A DNA stretch of 34,264 nt from an uncultured Legionellales bacterium (lineage in GTDB: Bacteria; Pseudomonadota; Gammaproteobacteria; Eutrophobiales; Eutrophobiaceae), in contig CAJWIE010000004.1 of the NCBI GenBank assembly GCA_913041115.1, positions 1-34,264 of the forward strand. The letters are read 5' to 3'. The notes below the pieces were generated by a model that had not been told where the DNA came from, searched no databases, and saw only the letters and a program-made list of their open reading frames with translations. The position numbers and the translations under genes are program-made. Shown here one piece after another: positions 10,790 through 20,198 of this stretch (positions are counted from its first letter, which is position 1; the number at the start of each line of letters is the position of its first letter).

Positions 10790-11872
10790 TCAACGTATTT
10801 TCAAACTTGCAAGACCAACCAAAATTAAAATAACGGTAATAATCCAGAATCGAACTATTACTCGGGGTTCTGGCCAACCCTTAAGCTCATAATGATGATG
10901 CAAGGGGGCCATTTTAAAAATTCTTTTGCCTGTTAATTTGTATGAGGAAACTTGTAATATGACCGAAAGTGTTTCAATAACGAAAACACCACCCATAATA
11001 AATAATACAAGTTCCTGTCGGGTCACAACTGCAACAATTCCCAGCGCAGCCCCTAACGATAAGGCGCCTATATCGCCCATAAAAACCTGGGCTGGATACG
11101 TGTTAAACCAAAGAAATCCCAAACCAGAACCGACCATCGCACCACAAAACACAGCAACTTCACCAACACCAGGAATATAAGGGATACCAAGATAACCGGA
11201 AAAACTTATGTGTCCTGACAAATAAGCAAAAACTGCAAGTCCGCCAGCTACCATTACTGTTGGTAAAATTGCTAATCCATCAAGCCCATCAGTTAAATTA
11301 ACAGCATTACTGGAACCAACAATTACAAAATAAGCAAGTACTACATATAGCCAGTTCATATCAAAAACATAGTCTTTAAAAAATGGAACTAGCAATTGTG
11401 TTTCAACAGGCAAAGTAGCAGATTGATAAAGATAGATTGCTGCCCCCAAAGCAACAATTGATTGGGCAATATATTTGTGCGAAGCAGATAATCCTTTTGG
11501 ATTATTGTGAATTACCTTTCTATAATCATCAATTAATCCAATAATCCCAAATAGAAATGTAACTGTGAGAACAACTAATATATAACGATTACTAATATCC
11601 CCCCAGCAAAGTGTGCTAAAAATAATAGATAACAAAATTAATGAACCGCCCATCGTAGGAGTACCAATCTTAGTCAAATGAGCTTCCGGTCCATCATCTC
11701 GTATACTCTGTGCGATTTTTTTATTTGTTAAATGATTTATCAAATATGGGCCTAAAATAAAAGAGATAAACAAAGAAGTTAAAACGCTTAATATTGTTCT
11801 TAATGTTAAATACTTGAAAACGGCAAACCCACTTTCGAACTGAGTAAGATATTCTGTTAACCAAATTAACAT
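10790..11872 (-). CDS. mraY: phospho-N-acetylmuramoyl-pentapeptide transferase MraY
   Basis: [47 protein letters not shown]. Confidence 0.98.
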   Translation of the reverse strand: MLIWLTEYLTQFESGFAVFKYLTLRTILSVLTSLFISFILGPYLINHLTNKKIAQSIRDDGPEAHLTKIGTPTMGGSLILLSIIFSTLCWGDISNRYILVVLTVTFLFGIIGLIDDYRKVIHNNPKGLSASHKYIAQSIVALGAAIYLYQSATLPVETQLLVPFFKDYVFDMNWLYVVLAYFVIVGSSNAVNLTDGLDGLAILPTVMVAGGLAVFAYLSGHISFSGYLGIPYIPGVGEVAVFCGAMVGSGLGFLWFNTYPAQVFMGDIGALSLGAALGIVAVVTRQELVLFIMGGVFVIETLSVILQVSSYKLTGKRIFKMAPLHHHYELKGWPEPRVIVRFWIITVILILVGLASLKIR

Positions 11873-13230
11873 TATCTCCTATTCTCCATAAGAAAATTAA
11901 CAACACGTTCCATCTGCATCGAGCGTGAACCCTTAACTAAAACGGTGCTGTTTTTATCTAAAATTTTTATTAGTGACTTTCCAAGATCGTCATAATTTTC
12001 AAAATGGAAAGCGCCTTTGCCAAAATTATTCGAAGCATTTATGCTTAATTCACCAATCGTAAATAATCCGTTCACATTTCTTTTTTTTGCTAACATACCT
12101 ACTTCTTTATGAAATCTTTTTGCTTTATCGCCTAACTCTCCCATATCACCCAAGACAATATAACGTGATCCATTAAAACTGCATAATGTCTTAATGGCGG
12201 CATCGAGTGATGCTGGATTGGCGTTGTATGTATCATCAATAATCCTCACTTGTTTTTTCCCTGTTTTTATTTCTAGTCTTCCATTGATTGACTGTATATT
12301 TTCAAGCCCATTTTTTATTGACCTCAAAGATATATCTAAACTTATACAACATGCTGCAGCTGCTAAAGCATTCATTACATTATGCTCACCAAAAATAGGT
12401 AAACAAATTTCAACTGAATCGTTTTCAGTAACTAGCGTAAATTTAATTGATAAATCATTTACAGATGATTTAATTTTTTTTGCTCTAACATCGGCATTTT
12501 TCGATTTGATACCAAATGTAACTTGATTAATTTCTTTACAGCTATTTTTCCAAAAATCAGCATATATATCATCTGCATTTATTATTGCAGTACCTGAAGA
12601 TTGTAATCCTAAATATATTTCTGCTTTAGCTTTTGCAACACTTTCAATATTTTTAAACCCTTCTAAATGAGCAGGAGCACATTGTGTGATTACTGCAACG
12701 TTTGGTAAGGATATTTTACTTAACCACTCGATCTCCCCTGAATTATTTGCCCCCATTTCGACAACCGCATAGTTATGATTCTTGTTAAGCCCAAATAATG
12801 TTTTTGGGACACCAATATCATTATTTAAATTGCCTGGAGTAGCATGTACACTTGAAACGGTTGATAAAATGTTAGTTACCATTTCCTTTACGGTGGTTTT
12901 CCCATTACTACCAGTTATTGCAATTAAGGGGATTGTTATTTTTTCACGCCAAGATTTTGCTAACAATCCCATTGCCTTACGTGTATTTTTTACCTTAATA
13001 AAAGATTTGGTATTGGATATTTCATGATCAACTATTAATGAGGATGCTCCTTTTTTTTCAGCAACCGAAATATATTTATGCCCATCAAAATTTTCCCCTT
13101 TCAGGGCAATAAACAAATTTCCTTTCTCAATAGTTCGGCTATCGGTACTGCACCCAGAAAAAATAACGTCTTCCCCGTTTAAAGATGCTCCAATTGTTTT
13201 AGCTGCTTCAGAAAGTAGCATACTGATCAT
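11872..13230 (-). CDS. murF: UDP-N-acetylmuramoyl-tripeptide--D-alanyl-D-alanine ligase MurF
   Basis: [57 protein letters not shown]. Confidence 0.97.
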   Translation of the reverse strand: MISMLLSEAAKTIGASLNGEDVIFSGCSTDSRTIEKGNLFIALKGENFDGHKYISVAEKKGASSLIVDHEISNTKSFIKVKNTRKAMGLLAKSWREKITIPLIAITGSNGKTTVKEMVTNILSTVSSVHATPGNLNNDIGVPKTLFGLNKNHNYAVVEMGANNSGEIEWLSKISLPNVAVITQCAPAHLEGFKNIESVAKAKAEIYLGLQSSGTAIINADDIYADFWKNSCKEINQVTFGIKSKNADVRAKKIKSSVNDLSIKFTLVTENDSVEICLPIFGEHNVMNALAAAACCISLDISLRSIKNGLENIQSINGRLEIKTGKKQVRIIDDTYNANPASLDAAIKTLCSFNGSRYIVLGDMGELGDKAKRFHKEVGMLAKKRNVNGLFTIGELSINASNNFGKGAFHFENYDDLGKSLIKILDKNSTVLVKGSRSMQMERVVNFLMENRR

Positions 13231-14741
13231 GAATGCTCCTCTGTTAAGCGTTTAGCTAATTCACGATCGGAAAATGGGACTGTGATGGGGCCGAGCTGTT
13301 GTGTCATTTCGTGGCCCTTACCGGCAAGTAAAATCACATCCTTCTTTTTTGCTTCAAGAAAAGTACTAATGAGTGCATCAGAACGATCTTCTTTAATAAT
13401 TATCCTTGACTTATTTTTAATTCCTTCGAGAATATTTTTAAAAATTTGATCAGGTGATTCATTACGTGGGTTATCGTTTGTCAGAATAATTTGATCGGAT
13501 AGTGATTCAGCGATAGAACCCATTTGGGCACGTTTCCCAACATCTCGTCCTCCACCGCAACCGAAAATACAAAACAATTTTCCTTTACAGTAAGGCTTCA
13601 AACCAGTTAATGCTTTTTCAAGTGCGTCCGGTGTATGCGCATAATCAACAACAATTAACGGTTTATCTATTGAAGAGAAAACTTCCATTCTACCTGGAAG
13701 ACCAGTAAAACCAGATAATATGGCAGTAACTTCTTCAATAGGTGCTCCAGAGATACACAAAACTGTGAAAGCCGCGAGAACATTTTCTACGTTAAATTCT
13801 CCGAGCAAATTCACCCTAATAGTTGCTTTACCCCAAGGGCTCCGAACTTTTATTATTTTCCCCGCAAAAGATTCAACTTCTATCTGCTCACAATAAATAA
13901 AAGAAATTTTTTCTCTTTTATAAAATTCAAGATTACTTTTCTTTACTGAATAAGCAAAAATATTTAAATCTGTTGGTAATTTTTCTACAAGCTTAACCCC
14001 GTATGAATCGCCAATATTAATAACAGCATTCTCAAGACCTGTTTTTTCGAATAATGAAAATTTGGCGCTAACGTAATCATCAATAGTTTTATGATAATCA
14101 AGATGATCTCTACTCAAATTTGTAAAAACCGCAGTATTAAACTCTGTGCCTTCCACTCTACCTTGATCTAGAGCATGAGAGGAAACTTCCATTGCAACAA
14201 AATTGACTTGATTTTCCCACAACGAAAACAATGAGTGTAATTTAACTGGGTCCGGTGTTGTTGTTTTACTAGTTTCTATCTGACCAAATAATCCGTGGCC
14301 AAGCGTTCCAATAAATGCACTATTTTTTTTAAGTCCGTGCATTGCGTATGCAATAAGATATGAGACCGTGGTTTTACCATTTGTCCCAGTGACACCAATG
14401 ATTTTTATATTTTTTGATGGGTTACCATAAAATCGGCTGGTAATAAGACCTGCATTTTTACGTAATTCAGGAATCTTAAAAATTTCTTTTGAAATTGACT
14501 CTGAATTAAATATCTCTGCTTCGTCTATGGCAATAGCTGCTGCTCCTTCATTAATTGCATTATCGATATAATCGAGACCATTATGGTTTGTGCCACGATA
14601 TGCTAAAAATAGATTCCCTGGCTCGACCTTCCTGCTGTCAATTGCAATACCAGTCACCTCAGTTGTAGAAACTACTTCAGCCAAACCCATTAAGATATGT
14701 TTTAAGGATTTTATATAATTTAGTTTCTCAACTGACATCAT
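13227..14741 (-). CDS. murE: UDP-N-acetylmuramoyl-L-alanyl-D-glutamate--2,6-diaminopimelate ligase MurE
   Basis: GVTGTNGKTTVSYL, VVDYAHTPDALEKAL, DNPR meso-DAP specificity motif (TNDNPRNESPDQI). Confidence 0.97.
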   Translation of the reverse strand: MMSVEKLNYIKSLKHILMGLAEVVSTTEVTGIAIDSRKVEPGNLFLAYRGTNHNGLDYIDNAINEGAAAIAIDEAEIFNSESISKEIFKIPELRKNAGLITSRFYGNPSKNIKIIGVTGTNGKTTVSYLIAYAMHGLKKNSAFIGTLGHGLFGQIETSKTTTPDPVKLHSLFSLWENQVNFVAMEVSSHALDQGRVEGTEFNTAVFTNLSRDHLDYHKTIDDYVSAKFSLFEKTGLENAVINIGDSYGVKLVEKLPTDLNIFAYSVKKSNLEFYKREKISFIYCEQIEVESFAGKIIKVRSPWGKATIRVNLLGEFNVENVLAAFTVLCISGAPIEEVTAILSGFTGLPGRMEVFSSIDKPLIVVDYAHTPDALEKALTGLKPYCKGKLFCIFGCGGGRDVGKRAQMGSIAESLSDQIILTNDNPRNESPDQIFKNILEGIKNKSRIIIKEDRSDALISTFLEAKKKDVILLAGKGHEMTQQLGPITVPFSDRELAKRLTEEHS

Positions 14742-16471
14742 TATTTATATCCTTGAAAGCTTTTGTGTTCTATAGTGTCTGCAATTATTGGCGTATTAAA
14801 ATTATTCAAGTTATCGGGTGGAATATTTAATATTCGTAAAGTACCTTCCATAACCTTTGCAAATACAGGTGCTGCCACTGCTCCACCAAAATGACCTATG
14901 TCTTTATTAGGCTCATCAATTGTCACAACTGTTACAAACCTTGGGTTACTAGCAGGAACAATACCCACAAATAATGAGCGATAACGATCATCAAAATATC
15001 CGCCTCGAGGATCATTTATATGTGCTGTTCCGGTTTTACCAATAACTCGATACCCTTTTATCCCCGCTTTGCTAGCAGTGCCCTGAGATGAGACTACTGT
15101 TTCTAGCATATCTCTAATTTGTCTTGCTATTTTCTTGGAGATAACTCTTTCGCCTTGAACAGAATCATCTGTTTTGAGAAAAGAGACAGGTAACTTAATA
15201 CCGTCATTTGCTATTATCGAATAAACATGTGCTAGCTTTAAAGAGGTTACCTCAACACCATAACCAAAAGATAAAGTCGCCATATCATGTTTAGTCCAAG
15301 TATCAAATGACCTAAGTAATCCGGATCTTTCGCCAGGGAAACCGCTGCCTGTTGTTTGACCAAACTCAAATCTATTAAGAACGTCGTAAAAATATTCGGG
15401 TTTTAATGCTAACGCAATTTTAGTCGCGCCTACATTGCTTGATTTTGTAATAACAGTAGTGACATCTATAGATCCAAAATTATGATGATCAGAAATTGAA
15501 TGATTGCCCACTTTAAATATACCTGGTGAAGTATCAATTACTGTTTGTGGTGTGAAAATTCCTGACTTCAAACCAGCGGCGATTGTAAAAACTTTCATTG
15601 TTGAGCCTGGTTCAAAAACATCAGTAACACTTCTATTGCGAGCTGCATTCTTTAACCAACTTCGATTATTTGGATTAAATGAGGGCTGTCCGACCATTGC
15701 TATTACTTCGCCAGTTTTCACATCAAGCATAACTAACGTACCACTAGTTGCCTGGTGATTTTTAACAGCAATAGCAAGTTCTCGATAAGCTAAAAACTGA
15801 ATACGTTTATCAATACTAAGTTTAAGCTCTGTACCTGGTTCAGATGACTTAACATTTTCAATATCACGAACAATTCTTCCAAGACGATCTTTAAGTACGC
15901 GTTTTTTCCCCGATTTACCTCCCAAGATTTTGTTATAGGCCAGCTCAATCCCCTCTTGGCCTTCGTCATCAACATTAGTAACGCCAATAACATGTGCGGT
16001 TACTTCGGCTGCAGGATAATAACGTTTATATTCAGGTTGTGTTGAAACACCTTTGATCCCGAGCTTTTTTATTTCATCAACTAAAATTGGGTTTGCATGT
16101 CGTTTCAAGAAAACAAAATCACGCTTAATACGAGCTCTTAGGAACTTGCTAAGTTCCTGTTCTGACCTATTCAAAAGACTCGCCAATGGTTGTAAATTTT
16201 TTTCTTCTAGTAACTTTCTTGGTTCGGTCCAAATAGAATCTACTGGTGTGCTAATTGCTAATTGTTCGCCATTTCGATCCATAATTGCACCACGATGCGC
16301 CGATACATTGACTATTCCAATACCTGCTTCATCCCCTTTTTTACTATATTTACTAGATAGGAGTTGTAAATAGACTGCTCTTGATAATAGTGCAAACATA
16401 AAAATTAGAAATAAGCTAATTACAAACCAAGAGCGTGAGGAAACTTGACTATTCTCTTTTTGCGATTTCAT
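14741..16471 (-). CDS. ftsI: peptidoglycan D,D-transpeptidase FtsI (PBP3)
   Basis: SXXK (FEPGSTMKVFT), SXN (KSSNVG), KTG (VIGKTGTAHI) motifs; N-terminal TM. Confidence 0.97.
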   Translation of the reverse strand: MKSQKENSQVSSRSWFVISLFLIFMFALLSRAVYLQLLSSKYSKKGDEAGIGIVNVSAHRGAIMDRNGEQLAISTPVDSIWTEPRKLLEEKNLQPLASLLNRSEQELSKFLRARIKRDFVFLKRHANPILVDEIKKLGIKGVSTQPEYKRYYPAAEVTAHVIGVTNVDDEGQEGIELAYNKILGGKSGKKRVLKDRLGRIVRDIENVKSSEPGTELKLSIDKRIQFLAYRELAIAVKNHQATSGTLVMLDVKTGEVIAMVGQPSFNPNNRSWLKNAARNRSVTDVFEPGSTMKVFTIAAGLKSGIFTPQTVIDTSPGIFKVGNHSISDHHNFGSIDVTTVITKSSNVGATKIALALKPEYFYDVLNRFEFGQTTGSGFPGERSGLLRSFDTWTKHDMATLSFGYGVEVTSLKLAHVYSIIANDGIKLPVSFLKTDDSVQGERVISKKIARQIRDMLETVVSSQGTASKAGIKGYRVIGKTGTAHINDPRGGYFDDRYRSLFVGIVPASNPRFVTVVTIDEPNKDIGHFGGAVAAPVFAKVMEGTLRILNIPPDNLNNFNTPIIADTIEHKSFQGYK

Positions 16472-16737
16472 TTAATTAATACCACTAAACCATGCATTGG
16501 CTCTTTCATATTTAATTTTGTTCTCGCATACTCTTCAATTCTGTCATTAACTGCCCAAGTTCCGTACTCGAGTTGCAATCGCCCCCACTGTTCATTTAAT
16601 TCATCTTGCACTTTGAGTTGAGATTGCAGCTCCACAAAAAGATACCTAGCGTCATGACGTGAAACAATAACTTGCAATGCTGATAAAATTATTGCTGCGT
16701 AAAATCCAAAATATAATAAAAATTTCATTCTCAACAA
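16468..16737 (-). CDS. ftsL: cell division protein FtsL
   Basis: Small single-TM protein with heptad region between rsmH and ftsI. Confidence 0.9.
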   Translation of the reverse strand: MLRMKFLLYFGFYAAIILSALQVIVSRHDARYLFVELQSQLKVQDELNEQWGRLQLEYGTWAVNDRIEEYARTKLNMKEPMHGLVVLIK

Positions 16738-17657
16738 CGCTCGGCCACGCGTAACAGTGCGCTGCGTGCTCTTGGATTCTTGGATATTTCTTTTTCGCTT
16801 GGTCGAATTTTTTTACCGACCAATTTTAATTTTATGTCTTCATAATCCTGTAAAATTGGAAGCTCTGGTGGTTGCTCTTTAGGTTTAGATTGAGCACGTA
16901 AAAAACGTTTAACAATTCTATCCTCTAGCGAATGGAAGCTTATTGCTGCTAAACGCCCGCCTTTACACAGAACACCTGTCGCCTGTGGAAGTGCCTCTTT
17001 AATTTCATCAAGTTCATGATTAATAAAAATTCGAAAAGCTTGAAAAGTTTTAGTCGCAGGGTGTATATCGTATTTTTTGCTGGGTATTGTCTTATAAATT
17101 ATTTCCGCAAGCCGTTTTGTGCTGTCAATCGGGGTGTTTTTTTTGAAACTAGTAATAGCCTTTGCAATTCTCCTAGATGCTCTTTCTTCCCCATATTTAT
17201 AAATGACATCGGCTATTTCAGTTTCATTTGCTTTATTTAACCAATCAGCAACACTTTCTCCTTCAGTTGGATTCATCCGCATATCAAGTGGACCATCATG
17301 TCTAAAACTGAAACCACGTTCGTTATTATCAAGCTGCGGTGAAGAAACGCCTAAATCAAATAATACCCCTGAAACTTTCTCTTCAACTTCATGCTGCTTC
17401 ACGTAGCTCATCAGCATCGTAAAAGAACCTTTGATGATTTCGAACCGCTCATCTTGTATAAGATCCATACCAGCAGACATAACAGCATCTGGGTCCTTGT
17501 CAAAAGCAAGTAGGCGCCCATTACAACCAAGTCTCTTAATAATTTCGCGACTATGGCCGCCTCTGCCAAAAGTACCATCAATATAAAAACCATCCGGGTG
17601 AATATTGAGTGCCTTGATAACTTCATCCAATAAAACGGGTTTATGTTCATAATGCAA
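16731..17657 (-). CDS. rsmH: 16S rRNA (cytosine1402-N4)-methyltransferase RsmH (MraW)
   Basis: HKPVLLDEVIKAL, DGTFGRGGHSREI, FDLGVSSPQLD, FSFRHDGPLDMRM, ISFHSLEDRIVK. Confidence 0.98.
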   Translation of the reverse strand: MHYEHKPVLLDEVIKALNIHPDGFYIDGTFGRGGHSREIIKRLGCNGRLLAFDKDPDAVMSAGMDLIQDERFEIIKGSFTMLMSYVKQHEVEEKVSGVLFDLGVSSPQLDNNERGFSFRHDGPLDMRMNPTEGESVADWLNKANETEIADVIYKYGEERASRRIAKAITSFKKNTPIDSTKRLAEIIYKTIPSKKYDIHPATKTFQAFRIFINHELDEIKEALPQATGVLCKGGRLAAISFHSLEDRIVKRFLRAQSKPKEQPPELPILQDYEDIKLKLVGKKIRPSEKEISKNPRARSALLRVAERC

Positions 17658-17689
17658 TTTTCTAATTCACCTGCAGTTAAAATATAAAT

Positions 17690-18151
17690 TTATAATGACA
17701 ACGAACGCAATGAATCAGAGGAGGAGGAGGTTGATTCATTGCCGATTGACTCTAACCAATCGTCTCGTTGTTTTTCCCACGATTTTTCATTCCAGATTTC
17801 AAATTTATTGCCCTGCCCTAAAATAACTGCTTGGCGAGCGAGCTCAGCATACCCACGTAATTCTTTAGGAATAAGAATTCGTCCTTGGGTATCGAGCTGA
17901 CAGTCATTTGCATAACCTCGCATCATTTGTTTCGTTCTTCTGCTCTGTTTATCAAAATCCGAAAGGGCGGCTAACTTATCTTCGATCAACTCCCATTCAG
18001 GTAAAGGATATAACCAGAGAGAGCGATCAAGTGGGTTCAACGTTATGACTAAGTTATTTAGTGCTTGATCTAATATAAGTGAGCGATAACGACTAGGAAT
18101 TGCTAATCGCCCCTTACTATCAATGCTAATTTTACTAAAGCCTCTAAACAT
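17690..18151 (-). CDS. mraZ: transcriptional regulator MraZ
   Basis: MFRGFSKISIDSKGRLAIPSRYR and second SpoVT/AbrB-like repeat (LDTQGRILIPKELR); ATG at 18151. Confidence 0.96.
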   Translation of the reverse strand: MFRGFSKISIDSKGRLAIPSRYRSLILDQALNNLVITLNPLDRSLWLYPLPEWELIEDKLAALSDFDKQSRRTKQMMRGYANDCQLDTQGRILIPKELRGYAELARQAVILGQGNKFEIWNEKSWEKQRDDWLESIGNESTSSSSDSLRSLSL

Positions 18152-18178
18152 AGAAATAATCCTCTTCACGTTGGTAAA

Positions 18179-18203
18179 TTCCACTTTTACCCACATTACC
18201 CCA
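18179..18203 (-). promoter_or_regulatory. putative MraZ operator: three TGGNN boxes at exact 10-bp spacing
   Basis: Reverse strand reads TGGGG-TAATG-TGGGT-AAAAG-TGGAA, matching the known 5-bp repeat/5-bp spacer MraZ box, directly upstream of mraZ. Confidence 0.85.
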
Positions 18204-18213
18204 CTTATGATGA

Positions 18214-18243
18214 ACTATAGGGATTCCGAGCTATCTATGTCAA
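18214..18243 (-). promoter_or_regulatory. putative sigma70 promoter of mraZ/dcw cluster
   Basis: Reverse strand TTGACA (18243-18238), 18-nt spacer, TATAGT (18219-18214), placed just before the MraZ boxes. Confidence 0.75.
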
Positions 18244-18418
18244 GAATTCATTGTATTTTTACCCTGAAAATATATCTTATTTTACAATAGGTTAACTGAG
18301 ATAATTTGTATTTTGAGGTCTAAATTGACAAATAAAGCAGCAATAACATTATCTATTTCATGATGTTCCATTATCTACATAATAAATTACTTTAAGTTTA
18401 AATAATTTTTTTAAAAAA

Positions 18419-18859
18419 CTAGGCATTTATAACGTACTGAAGAATTTCTACAACCTGTCCGGGAGTTTTTGCCCATGCTAATGCCGCTGCATCAACTTCC
18501 TTTAATGGGTGAATAATTTCCTCATCATGTAGAGTTATATAAGGTTTCCCAAGGGCTGCGCAACATCCTGCATCAAATGCTGCATTCCATTGTTTAAATT
18601 TATCCCCGAAACGTACAATAGCAACATCACACTTCTTAATTAATATTTTTGTTCTGATACTATTAATCTTTGATGATTTGTGATCGCGCCAAAAATTATT
18701 CTCCTCTACCCCTAGATGATCTCCTGCTGCATCACTCGATTCATGATCTGTTACAGCTGATGAATAGATTATTGGTAGACCCAATTTTTCAGTACCTTCC
18801 TTTATTTGTTCCCGCCAATCAGTATGAATTTCACCTGATAGATAGACATTCCAGTCCAT
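18419..18859 (-). CDS. ytoQ: YtoQ family protein (nucleoside 2-deoxyribosyltransferase-like)
   Basis: MDWNVYLSGEIHTDWREQIKEG...GCCAALGKPYITLHDEEIIHPLKEVDAAALAWAKTPGQVVEIL recognised as YtoQ family; SD AGGGGG upstream. Confidence 0.85.
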   Translation of the reverse strand: MDWNVYLSGEIHTDWREQIKEGTEKLGLPIIYSSAVTDHESSDAAGDHLGVEENNFWRDHKSSKINSIRTKILIKKCDVAIVRFGDKFKQWNAAFDAGCCAALGKPYITLHDEEIIHPLKEVDAAALAWAKTPGQVVEILQYVINA

Positions 18860-18903
18860 TAATATTCCCCCTTAAAAAAATATTTATTTCCAAAATAAAA
18901 AAA

Positions 18904-19245
18904 AGAGTCAGCCGATAAGCCGGGTTCTGTCAAGGGCAATCATTCATCTTGAGTACGCGTCGCCACGCACTTCTAGCAACCTACCCAGAAACAGTGCGGG
19001 CTACACCATCGTTTCTCTATTTGGTCTTGCTCCCGGTGGGGTTTACCTAGCCACTGTTATTACTAACAGTACGGTGTGCTCTTACCACACCATTTCACCC
19101 TTACCTAAACTAAATTAGGCGGTATAATTTCTGTGGCACTTTCCATCGACTCACGCCGCCCAGATGTTATCTGGCACCTAGCCCTATGGAGCCCGGACTT
19201 TCCTCTACTGATTTAATAACCAGCAGCGATTGCCTAGCCGACTCT
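18904..19245 (-). ncRNA. rnpB: RNase P RNA (bacterial class A)
   Basis: Reverse strand starts AGAGTCGGCTAGGCAATCGC, contains GAGGAAAGTCCGGGCTCC, and ends GACAGAACCCGGCTTATCGGCTGACTCT; 5' AGAGUCGGCU pairs with 3' GGCUGACUCU as P1. Confidence 0.97.
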
Positions 19246-19260
19246 GTATGTTAGTTTATG

Positions 19261-19266
19261 ATTATA
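19261..19266 (-). promoter_or_regulatory. -10 element of putative rnpB promoter
   Basis: Perfect TATAAT on the reverse strand 15 nt before the inferred mature 5' end; no clear -35 seen. Confidence 0.5.
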
Positions 19267-19293
19267 AGCATTAGTTGCAAGCAAATTTTTTTA

Positions 19294-20130
19294 TCAGCCT
19301 ATTTTATCGTTTTCATGAACCAATTTATAAATCTCATTTTTTTTTCTTCCAGTAATTTTTGCAGTTAGTAAAACGCCATCTTTGGGGGATACTCTTTCTG
19401 TTAAAATTTTATTTATTCGTATTATTTCAGAATCTTTTACCAAATTACCTTTACTTCCTTCTAGAATCACTACGAATTCGCCTTTACTTTTTATTTTATT
19501 ATTTTCAATTTTAAACTTAATATTTGATAAAGTATCACGCACTATCTGTTCATGCTTTTTAGTTAGTTCTCGAGCAATCGTAACACTCCTAGATTTTCCA
19601 AAGATAGAATTCATGTCGTTTATTAAATCTAAAATTCGATGTGGAGTCTCATAAAAAATTAATGTTTTTGATTCTAAAACTAGTTTTCTTAAGTATTTTC
19701 GTCGCGATACTGCCTTTGCTGACAAATAACCCTCAAAAATAAACTTACTACAAGATAAACCCGAGACTGTTAACGCAGCAATTGCTGCGGAAGCACCTGG
19801 AACCGGTATCACAGTGATATTAGCATCATGCGCAGCTGATACTAATTTATAACCAGGATCGCTAATTAACGGTGTACCTGCGTCTGATATGAGCGCAATT
19901 GATGTGCCGTCAATTAATTTTTCAATCAATTGACCGGTCAGTTTTTCTTCATTATGTTCATGATAGGCAATAATCTTATTATCAACACCAATATGATTTA
20001 ATAACTTCCTACTGTGTCTTGTATCTTCGGCCGCTATTAATTCTACTTGCTTTAGAATATTAGCTGAACGCCTGGTAATATCACCTAAATTACCAATGGG
20101 AGTGGCAACAATGTAAAGATATCCCGTCAA
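19294..20130 (-). CDS. rsmI: 16S rRNA (cytidine1402-2'-O)-methyltransferase RsmI (TTG start)
   Basis: LTGYLYIVATPIGNLGDITRRS, AAEDTRHSRKLLNH, ALISDAGTPLISDPGY, PGASAAIAALTVSGL; SD AGGAG 7 nt before TTG at 20130. ORF track start 20256 overlaps divergent lpoA. Confidence 0.94.
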   Translation of the reverse strand: MTGYLYIVATPIGNLGDITRRSANILKQVELIAAEDTRHSRKLLNHIGVDNKIIAYHEHNEEKLTGQLIEKLIDGTSIALISDAGTPLISDPGYKLVSAAHDANITVIPVPGASAAIAALTVSGLSCSKFIFEGYLSAKAVSRRKYLRKLVLESKTLIFYETPHRILDLINDMNSIFGKSRSVTIARELTKKHEQIVRDTLSNIKFKIENNKIKSKGEFVVILEGSKGNLVKDSEIIRINKILTERVSPKDGVLLTAKITGRKKNEIYKLVHENDKIG

Positions 20131-20198
20131 TTTGTTACTCCTAGTTTTTTTCAAAAATGGGTATCGATATTCATGGCTTAATGTTACACAATATACGC

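Noticed and set aside
15790-15993. 67-aa minus-strand ORF inside ftsI
   Set aside because: Out-of-frame within a clear ftsI coding region.
18282-18371. 29-codon minus-strand ORF (MEHHEIDNVIAALFVNLDLKIQIISVNLL) upstream of the mraZ promoter
   Set aside because: No SD and a length easily reached by chance in AT-rich intergenic DNA; would need conservation data.
18347-18376. Repeated CATTATCT at 22-bp spacing upstream of mraZ
   Set aside because: Short AT-rich repeat, too weak to call an operator without comparative data.
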